Source: Rehmannia glutinosa
Lineage: Eukaryota > Streptophyta > Magnoliopsida > Lamiales > Orobanchaceae
Direction of reading: 5' to 3'
Length of the DNA: 64,000 nt
NCBI GenBank assembly: GCA_016081115.2
Contig: CM071936.1
Location: 76,733,262-76,797,261 of the forward strand
The notes under the pieces are model-generated. The model was not told the DNA's origin. It was given only the letters and a program-made list of their open reading frames with translations, and did no database searches. Shown here piece after piece: positions 55,937 to 64,000 of the stretch. How positions within the stretch are numbered: the first letter of the stretch is position 1; each line of letters begins with the position of its first letter. A program made the translations under genes and the position numbers.

Positions 55937-58900
55937 AAGGATAATTTACTTCACCTTGATGTCATCATCAATGTCTCCTGGATAGTCCCTATGTCCCCAT
56001 AATAATGTCGCCTATCTTGGCCTTCTTGACGAGTTAAACAACAGGAAGTGTTGGTGAGGTGATCCGAAGCCAATCCAGGAGATGTCATCCTGAGCTCGTG
56101 CCGTGGAGGCAGAGTATTTTCAGAGTGATGAGTCGGACTGTCCTCTCCATGTGACGAATGGCGTCCTCAATTGGTGTCCTCCTGAATCCGATGATGATCC
56201 GGGTAATCCACATATTCTTGCAGGTGGCCTCTCTGAATCAACTTTTTGATAGAGCCTCTCAACTGGATGCAAGCCTCGGTGGTGTATCCTTTGTCGTGAT
56301 GGTAGTAATGTGAAACATGCTTGGATTCGCCGCCCGTTGATGTGTCTCATCTTCCGCGGAGGTTCTATGATTTCTGTCTCAGAAAGTAGCTAGTATTTCC
56401 AATAGCGGTGCGTTCAATGGAATTATTATCTGCCCCAATTTCTTCTTGCGGCTTCTAGTCTGTCTTTGGAGATCTTTCTCTTCCTTTCGCTTGTTCCTCC
56501 GGGGTGGCTTTAATACTTCATCTCCCTCACCAGGTGCTCTTCCTAAGTGGGCGTTTCTTCCTAGAGTGGCGAAAGTTCCTTCCTTTGAGATGCCCTGAGC
56601 ACGCTCTCGGAGGGTGATACATCGCTGCATCCTTGTCAAAGTCTTTTGTTGGACGTTGGTTACTTCATTTACGATCTCCACGAGTTGTCCCATGAGATTG
56701 CGTATGTTGGCACTTCCATCTCACGCCGGAGTAGGTTTGTGATGGTCTCGATTCCCGAAGGTAGATGTTCTTGGGTTTATTCTTTCATGGTCCAGCTCTC
56801 TTCATCTTTGAAGTCTTCGTCCTCTCCAAAGAGTTGAGCATTTCTCTCTCTTTTTGTGCTGGGTGTACCTCTCGAATGAATGGAGTTTTTATAGATCTTC
56901 CTCCGGCTAATGATGGTTCATCGATAGGTTATGCAGGGGAGTCTTGTCTTTTTGTAAAGGATTGTTTGTCCCCGAAATAGCTTGACTAGTCGGATGGATC
57001 TTGGACTCCCGGCCCGAGTTTGAGGAGAGTTTGTGCCTATCCTTGGACTTCAAGGTTTGTTTGTCCTCCATCAATATGATTAATTCTTGATGTCCGGTTG
57101 CTCTCCAGTTCATTTTTTCTCTCTTCCGTTCTAGTCGAGTGAGGGTCATTCTTCATGCAGCTGTTGTTGCGGCCTGCAACAGTAAAGTGCCCTTAATGTC
57201 TTAGAGTCTTACGGGTAGTTCCATTGAGCTTGGAGAGCTTCCCGGGTTCAACGGACTTATCTGGTGAGCAGAGCCCTTCACGAGGAGAAAATTGCAGAAG
57301 GGCGCCCTTTTGGCCAAGCAGGGGTGATCTCTTGGGCAAGCAGGGGCGCCCCCTTTAGCCTGGCTAGGGCACCTCCTTCAGCTCTCTGAGTTGTGGAATG
57401 ACGTCCCTCTAGAAGGAGAAGTCTATCCTTATGTCTTCTCAACGATTTGCCTTCTTGCTCGATGTTTCCGTCTTTGGAGCCTGCGGCTTCCCCGAATCAC
57501 TTCATGAGATCTTGCAGTAACTCTCCTTCCGGTTGAAAAAGATGAGCCATGGTCTCTGAATACTCCCTTCTAATAAGGAATCATCGTGCAAAGGCAGTAG
57601 CGAGTTTATCCCTCCCAGTGAAAGGTCTAACTAGGAGCTCATCAACCATATTAGTGTAGAGATCCGCCTTTGCATGGAGTCCGTCTAAGTTCTCTTGGTG
57701 GACCTCTAATTTTATCATACTCCGGGAGGTTGGACATCTTGACGCCTGAGGGTAATGGCTTGGCCCGAATGGCAAGGGCCGATGAACTTCCTCCCCTATA
57801 GCGATGGCCCGCGAGTTGGCTTAGTTGATGCTTTACCGCCTACGACTCTTCTGCAGCATCGTGAATGTGGACTTGGGAGTGTTAGGCTTCATTTCCAGCT
57901 TCTCTTCTAGCGGGAGCATGCCGGTCTCCTTGACTTTTCCTAAGTCCTTCATTTCTTTTATCTTCTTCCCCAAGGCTTGGGTCTTCAATATCCGGAGAAC
58001 TTGAAGAAGGACTTCTCGTAGCTTCCACCATAACATGATTCCTTGAAGTAGCTCGGTCAGCTTTTTTTTAGCAGGGCTTCGAAGGTTCTTCGCGCTAAGC
58101 AAACTTCTTCAATAGGTGCAGCCCTCCCAGGAGAAGGAGGCAACACCTTTCTTGGTTTTAAGCGGAGATCGCGCCTCTCGGAGGAGGAGGGGCCCTCCCA
58201 TCCTCAATGTGATAGTTCTTCTTGCTGATTCACGGAACTACGACCCAAAGAAACATGGGAAGAAGATAAAAGAAATGAAGGACTTAGGAACTTGAAGAAG
58301 GACTTCTCGTAGCTTCCCTCCATAACATGATTCCTTGAAGTAGCTCGGTCGACTTTTTTTAGCGGGGGCTTGAAGGTTCTTGCGTTAAGCAAACTTCTTC
58401 AATAGGTGCAGCCTCCTCCTAGGAGAAGGAGGCAACACCTTTCTTGGTTTTAAGCGGAGATTGCGCCCCTCTCGGAGGAGGGGGGCTGGCCTCCCATCCT
58501 CAATGTGATAGTTCTTCTTGCTGATTCCTGGAACTACAGCCAGCAACATGGGATTCTTCAGCTAATGGCGGCTTTTCACGATTCTTGTTGCGTCATTCTT
58601 TTATTCTTCCTCAGGTCTTCAATGGCGGGTGGAGCCCGGGGCACTCTCCCAGTGGCTCCAGCCACAACTGACTCTTCAAAGTATTCCAGGCGGCTTCGTC
58701 CAACAGATCTTGGAAGGCTCCCCGAATTAGGTGAACTTCAACAGGGGAAACCCCTATTTTGAGCAGCGGTGGTAACATCCTTCTTTCCCATGGGGGATGT
58801 GGTATCCTTCCGACGGGCAGATAAATTTCTTCAATGGGCGGAGCTCCTTTAGATGGAGGTGGTAGCACCCTTTCTTCAGGTGGGGGAGGCGGCGCCCTTC

Positions 58901-59030
58901 CGGTGGAGAGGTAGCTAGCCTCCCCTTTCTTGATTGCCTTTCCTCTTGCTGGTCTTTGGCTCCAGAGCCTGCAGCTTGGAATCCGACTCTATGTGCTTGA
59001 GGTCGGGTCTGCATCTTCGTGTGCTTTTGA
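55937..59030 (-). pseudogene. gag: Tat-like gag relic of the Gypsy element
   Basis: On the minus strand the last third carries PLNAPLLEILA near 56410-56380, a 'HYHHDKGYTTEACIQLRGSI'-like zinc-binding stretch in mixed frames (56310-56220) and HLQEYVDYP-like residues near 56215. This corresponds to the Tat gag pattern 'C.YH...GH.TE.C..L...I..L...G.L..yv', with one Cys missing. The middle has Arg/Lys/Glu-rich frames (56693-56379). The N-terminal part (59089-58754) is Pro/Gly-rich and disrupted by the tandem duplication at 57996-58545. No protease follows. Confidence 0.6.
57937..58545. repeat. ~291-bp tandem duplication with a 34-bp inverted segment
   Basis: The block from about 57996 is repeated from about 58288 (shared anchor 'gaacttgaagaaggacttct'). 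Just before the second copy lies a 34-bp segment (58257-58290) that is the perfect reverse complement of 57937-57970. Confidence 0.85.
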
Positions 59031-59033
59031 TAT

Positions 59034-59056
59034 TCCAACAGACGACGCCAAAATGA
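59034..59056 (-). promoter_or_regulatory. Primer-binding site region of Gypsy element
   Basis: Immediately after the 5' LTR on the minus strand: TTGGCGTCGTCTGTTGG, a variant of the TTGGCGCCGTCTGTGGG sequence typical of plant Tat-type elements. Confidence 0.65.
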
Positions 59057-59490
59057 TGCTACTTTTTTAAGGCAAATCATCAATGTCAACTAAGTTCACC
59101 AAAATCCTCTTCCCGAGAGGGAAGTCTTCGAGCCCTTCCCGAGATGGTAGTTTTCTTGCCTTCTACTCCTTGAACTGCTAACTCTTTCGATTGGGAACTT
59201 GCCTGCACACACGCGCAAATATTATAGAGCCCTGAGGGTTGTCCTAAAGAGGCCCCTCCGATGCTCAAGTCAGCACAATGAACGAGAGAGAAATTAAGAC
59301 AGTAAACGAATACTGAATGCGTAGGAGAATAATTAATTATGAGTTAATTACTTACAGTTAATAGGAGAGATATTTTTATACCTGGGAGATGGGCCCCGTG
59401 GGACGTGTAGGAGATTTGGCCAATGGGCCAGTCCACGTAGGAGAAAACTACCGCTTGGGCCAAACCAGGACTCCATTTTTGTCCCCAACA
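59057..59490 (-). repeat. 5' LTR of Gypsy element
   Basis: Minus strand TGTTGGGGAC at 59490 to a CA end at 59057. TATA box TATAAAAAT near 59370-59378 (minus). Homologous to 52151-52550. Confidence 0.9.
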
Positions 59491-60114
59491 CAAATCAAAG
59501 CCGAAATCGTGGTCAACAATTCCAAGAACCATTGACCAGAACCCCGTTCTAAAAATGGGATCAGAACCATGTAGGTCGATTCCTATTACGGTTCCTTGGT
59601 GTCAAAAGTTGTGGATATACCGGCAGTTTTAACTGTTGGTTTCAAGATTAAAAATTGTCGATTTTTATTTTTTTTCTGGTAAAAATTGTCTAAAAGAATG
59701 TTAAATATTTATTATGATATTTTATATTCATAACCGCATGAGACACATTTTAAACAAAATATTGTAAGCGAGCTAAGTAAAGTTTATTTCTTCTATACCC
59801 TAAGAGGATGCGTTGGTAGCTTATTATTTTATTAATATTAAGTCCAAAACTTAATATTATTATGAATATTAAGTTCAATCCCTTTTCTATTTTTATTTTC
59901 TCTGTTTTGTGACTAAAATTGATAAATCAATTTTTAAAAAATTCAAAAAATTATCAAAAGAGAAAAAAAATGATTTATGTTAAATCGGAACTGGATCATG
60001 GAGGAACCGGGTTCAGATTTTGGAAACGGAACCGTGAGGCAACGGTCCGCAATGGTTCCAGTTCCAGTTTTTTATTTTGGAAGAACCAAAACCGGCGATT
60101 CTAGAACTATGACC

Positions 60115-61423
60115 ACCCTTAATACATGTGCATTATCATTTTCCAACTTATATAGTTTTTATTTAAATTCATTTATCGAAATATATTATCAAATTTCATA
60201 TTAAATTGAAATTCATCATGAAAATATAAAATCAAACAAGCCAAAGTTTTCCACTAGTAGAAATCTTTGTTTCTAAACTTTCGATAATTTGTATGACTAT
60301 AGAGTGGATATAATACGTTAACAAATCATTCCTTATTTGAATTAGATAGAAAACAAAATTAAACTAATTTTGTAATGATACTTCAAAATATTCACTATTT
60401 AGCATCCAACGACTTGATGTAGGGAACAATGTATGGTCCATGAATATGGTACAGTGGTGAATCATATATGAGGTGGATTCAATGAAGAATCGGGAGTTTA
60501 GATCTTAAGTCAGAGAAATTTATCCCAAAATATGAGGTGTCAACTTGTGGAGTCCGAAAGACAGTTTTCATGCGTTTGGAATATTCACATTGAATGTATA
60601 TATGTTTTGTTTTGCATATTTTTATGAGTATTTTGTGTGAATATTTACTTTTGATTTTCATGTTTTTGGTTGTGTATTTTATTTGCGTGTTTGATAGTTT
60701 TCATCATAGTGTCTATTTTCGTGTGTCTTGTTGTATTCGTCATTTTTGCAGTGTTTAAACGTCGCGAAAACCGTCGAGAGGGTACCATTTGACGAAAAGT
60801 CGTTTAGGAATTTGAGAAAGACGTCGTTGTTCATGAGAGAGGGAACGAACATTGGCGATGGAGAACGAGAACTTAACGCTCACGTTTCCGCGTGGCGTTC
60901 ATTGGATTTGGCATGAACGTTCGAGATAGTGAACGTTCATTGCGAGAGCGATGAAACGATCGTTCATCGCGTGTTTCGATGGTCGAGCTTTAACGCCGAC
61001 TTGATGTTTCTTTGTTTTCTTTTAGAATTTGGACTTTTCTAGGTTGTTAAGTTTCTTACGGATATAAAAGGGGGAGTCCGATATTAGATTTTCATTATTC
61101 AACTTGACAAACAAGATTGATTTTTCTCTCTTTTTCTCTCTTCACGTGAACTTAGAGTTTTCTTTTAGGAATCACTTGTAATTTTAGAAAGTGTAATTAT
61201 TCTCCAACTTTGTTGATATATTTGTTTTTTTCTTTCATATTAATTACTTCATGAGAATATATTTGATTGTTATCTTTTATTTACTTGAATTGATGAATCC
61301 ATTCATGAACTAATTCCCTTGTTCTAGGGTTATGATGAGTTCAATCAAATAAATAAGAGTGGATATGGATTGATTGATTATGTATTTTCTAATTGAATTA
61401 CTTTTGTAGACATGTAAATTTTG
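60115..61423 (+). other. Non-coding region with LTR-like promoter signals
   Basis: No gene recognised. A TATA-like GATATAAAAGGGGG (about 61062) follows a C/G-richer stretch (60760-61000) with repeated 'aacgttc' words and 'cgttcatcgcg'. It could be the LTR of an older element, but I cannot find both ends. Confidence 0.35.
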
Positions 61424-62142
61424 TTGGCCAATTAAAGATTGCCAAATATCAAATTCTTGTAAATCAAGATTTATCTTGATTTATTATTATCTCTTTTGAT
61501 AATTATCACAATTTGTGATTAAAGGGATATATTAAATCTTGAAGGACCAATCAAATTAGAGTCCTCACCATATGAGATATCCAAGAACCCCTCTCCTACA
61601 AGTATAAATAGGGGTCATTCTCAAGGAATTAAATCACAATTCAAAGAGAAGATATCCAAGCAAGAAGGCGGTGGAGGAAATTCTCTCAAGGAAAGAAGAA
61701 TATATTCAAGGAGATCCACGGTGTTCGAGGCGTTCATCGCGGAATCCACTTAAATCACGGCGTTTGATCCGGGAATAAGCTTTCAAGCACTCGCGTTAAC
61801 GTTATTAAAGTCAAATCCATCTTGGAGGAAGATCAAAGAGTCAAATCCGCCAAGAAGTTTTCATATCCAAGTCAAATATCGTCAAATATATCACGTTTGA
61901 TTCGGGATTAAGCTGTCAAGCCCTCGGATTAACGTTATTCAAAGTCAAGTTCAAGTTTGGAGAAGATCAAGCTGAAAAGTTCATCTCCAAAGTCTCAAAT
62001 TCCAAATATTATATTTTCTGAAGAAAAGAATCAGAGGATTATTTAGAGATTGTAACCTTTTGATGTTTTGATTCATATATAAATTCAATTTGTCCTATTT
62101 TTCTTGTTTGTTTATTCGCAGACAATAAAAATTTGTGTTACA
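61424..62142 (+). repeat. 5' LTR of Gypsy element
   Basis: TGTTGGCCAATT to GTGTTACA, about 719 bp. TATA box TATAAATAGGGG near 61603-61614. The start is chosen as the TG nearest upstream that gives a sensible LTR; there is no second copy to check it. Confidence 0.6.
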
Positions 62143-62146
62143 AATT

Positions 62147-62166
62147 TTTGGCACGCCCAGTGGGAC
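62147..62166 (+). promoter_or_regulatory. Primer-binding site of Gypsy element
   Basis: TTTGGCACGCCCAGTGGGA lies just after the LTR end, a common plant Gypsy PBS form. Confidence 0.7.
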
Positions 62167-62218
62167 TCTCTCTACCTCTCATCTCTTCTCTTCAAATCAA
62201 GTTCAAATATAAAACAAG

Positions 62219-63364
62219 ATGGCCAACCATTCCAAGTCCACACATGTTGACCTTTCAATGTCGAACCACGAAGCCACTGCTCCAATATACAAGCATAAGG
62301 GGGCAAGGGAAGATGGCGAGTCATCGAACCATAAATTTACTTCTCGAACAAATGAAGGGGCATGGAAACAAGATGGCACACATGAAGCTGCAAATAAAGA
62401 ATCGTTGGGCCCGCTCGACATGCACGCACATTCTACAAGCTCAAACTTTGAAACTGGAGCAGTCATGATGGTCCAATCTACTTCACTCGAAGAGAAACTT
62501 GTAAGTTTGACGAGGGCCGTAGAGGGACTCACAAAACATATTCAAGACCGAGACTCCCAAATTATGAAGTTGATGAACAAAGTAGATAATGTTGATACAA
62601 GCCATGTGATGTGCAAACAAGTTGAAGCGCATGATGAAGTCGAGGCATCCATGAGGAAACAAACAAACGAAAAGGAGGAGTATCCCGCAAAGAAGTTGCA
62701 AGTCTCATCCGATGGCTTGATTCCAGTTGACCAACTCAAGGAGTTCATCATGGGGACTATCAAAGATAAGATTGATGGGAGTTCCAAATCGTATTTGACT
62801 TACGCCAAGCCGTACACACAAAGAATTGACAACTTGAAGATGCCTGGTGGTTATCAACCTCCAAAGTTCCAACAATTTGATGGCGTTGGCAATCCAACGC
62901 AAAGATGTGGCTCACTTTATTGAAACGTGCAATGATCTTTGGGACCTATGGTGATTACTTAATGAAGCAATTTGTCCGATCCTTGAGAGGAAGTGCGTTT
63001 GATTGGTACACCGACTTGGGGCAAATTCAATTGACACTTGGGAGCGATTGGAAAGAGAATTTCTTAACCGTTTCTATAGCACACGACGAATCGTTAGTAT
63101 GATTGAACTCTCAAATTCATGCCGAGTAGAAGGAGAGTCCGTCATTGACTATATCAATCGTTGGAGGACTTGAGCCTCAAATCGCAAAGATCAATTATCC
63201 GAGGCTTGACAATTAATATGTGCATCCAAGGAATGCATTGGAGCCTATGCTACATACTTCAAGCAATAAAGCCAAAAACTTTTGAAGAGTTAGCAACTCG
63301 AGCACATACCATAGAGATAAGTTTGAACTTCGACCAACAAGAATGCCCAAGTGATTTCGATTAA
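62219..63364 (+). pseudogene. gag: Gypsy gag (Retrotrans_gag domain), frameshifted
   Basis: Starts MANHSKSTHVDLSMSNHEAT at 62219, with no break for 234 codons. The C-terminal part contains MPGGYQPPKFQQFDGVGNP at 62840-62897. A frameshift at about 62895 moves the next blocks to other frames: YGDYLMKQFVRSLRGSAFDW near 62950-63010, EFLTVSIA-like residues near 63055, VIDYINRW near 63140, then MCIQGMHWSLCYILQAIKPK and TFEELATRAHTIE near 63217-63316. This is the Retrotrans_gag core with its usual landmarks in order. The coiled-coil-like segment SLTRAVEGLTKHIQDRDSQ (about 62505) precedes it. The domain would form the capsid. It ends in a repeat tail. Confidence 0.8.
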
Positions 63365-63408
63365 TGATGATGATGAAGAAGAAATTGAGCCATCTTCAAC
63401 TTCTCGCG

Positions 63409-63640
63409 CTCCTAGATACGAGCATAAACCATCTAAAAGTGTCAAAATAAAATATGCCCAAATGCTCCTTGATAAGAGCCTAAACTATCAATAACACTCC
63501 TTGACATGAGTATAAAAGGTCCATATCTCGAGTTCAAATGTCTACTCCTTGATACGAGTATAAACTATCAATATGTCTCAAATTCAAATGATTACTCCTT
63601 GATACGAGTATAAACTATCAATATATCTCACATTCAAATC
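63409..63640 (+). repeat. Tandem repeats (~32-55 bp) at gag tail
   Basis: Five units begin 'ctcct(t/a)ga' at about 63409, 63465, 63497, 63545 and 63595 and continue '(t)acgagtataaactatcaat'. The first still lies in recognisable gag tail (APRYEHKPSKS). Confidence 0.8.
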
Positions 63641-63647
63641 AAGACTC

Positions 63648-64000
63648 TGTAAGTCCAAGCGGCTACGATAATCTAGAGGGGGGGGTGAATAGATTATCTC
63701 CATCTTTTCGATTTTGCCCTCTTTTTTTTGAGAACCGAATGCTCAAAGACAATAATAAAGGTGCGGAATGTAAACAACACACGTCGATTTAAAGAGGTTC
63801 AACCCACCTAGGGCCTAATCCTCTACCACCCCAAAGATATCCGGGATGGATTTCAAAAAGAAAAAGATTTTATTAATTTACCACAAATTAATACAACACC
63901 AACTTACAACAACACCTTGAAGAGCACCACACTCTTCTTCAACACCACCTTTGAGATTACCACAATCTCTTCTTGAAGATTACCACAATCTCCAACGGCA
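63648..64000 (-). repeat. LTR of SIRE-like Copia family 1, partial
   Basis: On the plus strand it begins TGTAAGTCCAAG, the reverse complement of the family-1 LTR end (compare 55900-55931). It contains the hairpin array and the CCCGGATAT-type block, and runs past the window edge. Confidence 0.9.

Larger units (their letters stand above)
52151..59490 (-). mobile_element. Tat-like Gypsy element with gag but no pol (TR-GAG type)
   Basis: Two LTRs, 59057-59490 (5') and 52151-52550 (3'), and a perfect TSD CAAAT (52146-52150 and 59491-59495) show a single intact insertion. On the minus strand the PBS region follows the 5' LTR, then gag-like sequence (about 59030-56100). Next come the interrupting solo Copia LTR (54652-55931), GC-rich repeats and a purine tract. 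There is no protease, RT, RNase H or integrase, so it depends on a partner element. Short LTRs (about 400 bp) with TATAAAAAT promoters match the LTR at 3254. Confidence 0.88.
52114..60114. mobile_element. hAT-like MITE split by a Gypsy element
   Basis: The left piece (52114-52150) begins TAGGGGTGGC and the right piece (59491-60114) ends GACCACCCTTA, near-perfect inverted termini. Joining across the Gypsy insertion leaves about 660 bp without coding sequence, rich in 'ggttcc/ggaacc' words. No TSD is evident. It is the target in which 52151-59490 landed. Confidence 0.5.
61424..63647 (+). mobile_element. Ty3/Gypsy element, 5' end (LTR, PBS, gag)
   Basis: An LTR (61424-62142), a PBS and a gag ORF, then a tandem-repeat tail. 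It is cut off at 63647 by a minus-strand Copia LTR. The rest lies outside the window or is lost. Confidence 0.75.

Noticed and set aside
52114..60114. Exact 8-bp duplication for the hAT-like MITE
   Set aside because: Flanks do not match; the MITE call rests on termini only.
60728..60916. 62-codon plus-strand frame
   Set aside because: No recognisable motif; lies in repeat-rich sequence with LTR-like promoter signals.

Overview
This window is nuclear DNA from a flowering plant, probably a eudicot. It is AT-rich and packed with plant transposable elements: SIRE-like Ty1/Copia, Tat-like Ty3/Gypsy, CACTA, hAT-type MITEs and a tRNA-derived SINE. It also holds a relic of an integrated caulimovirid and one fragment of a host gene, the plant purine-biosynthesis enzyme FGAM synthase. 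I saw no prokaryotic features, CRISPR array, rRNA or intact tRNA gene. Almost all the short open frames are relics of elements. I cannot name the species.

Layout. 1-3603: 3' part of a Tat-like Gypsy element (+) with an antisense PF04195-type relic, ending in an LTR that is cut off. 3604-10936: SIRE-like Copia element (+) with two LTRs, a decayed gag, most of pol deleted and a remnant of RNase H. 10937-14815: a second Gypsy LTR-like sequence split by a 3.4-kb solo LTR (TSD GACTT), itself carrying a 981-bp hAT MITE (8-bp TSD TATATAAT). 14816-19153: AT-rich DNA with three copies of a long-TIR MITE, one of them interrupted by a SINE (18-bp TSD). 19154-19783: C-terminus of FGAM synthase (-), then a 100-N assembly gap. 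19884-21541: LTR plus gag start of a second SIRE-like family (-). 21542-25462: Tat-like Gypsy gag, RT and RNase H (-). 25463-38976: long member of the second Copia family (+) with about 5 kb of extra sequence after pol. 38977-39646: intergenic DNA with a probable LINE scrap. 39647-51404: a structurally complete CACTA element (-) with 3-bp TSD AAT, a TNP2-like transposase, a TNPA/Ptta-like gene, a fourth MITE copy and a caulimovirid CP-MP relic. 52151-59490: Gypsy element (-) that has both LTRs and gag but no pol (TSD CAAAT), inserted in a hAT-like MITE and itself hit by a solo Copia LTR (TSD AAACT). 61424-63647: start of another Gypsy element (+). 63648-64000: Copia LTR (-).

The elements form nested layers rather than a cooperating gene set. 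Several insertions can be ordered because their target-site duplications are still perfect. Coding frames carry very many one-base gaps and some repeated short words. The FGAM synthase fragment shows this best: its protein sequence stays close to the conserved family across several frames. Part of the apparent decay may therefore be uncorrected long-read consensus error.

The most unusual points are the caulimovirid CP-MP segment inside a complete CACTA element, the gag-only Gypsy element with an inverted segment at a duplication junction, the hairpin array in the Copia LTR family, and the large post-pol region of the second Copia family. Lineage names come from motif recognition by eye, not from searches.
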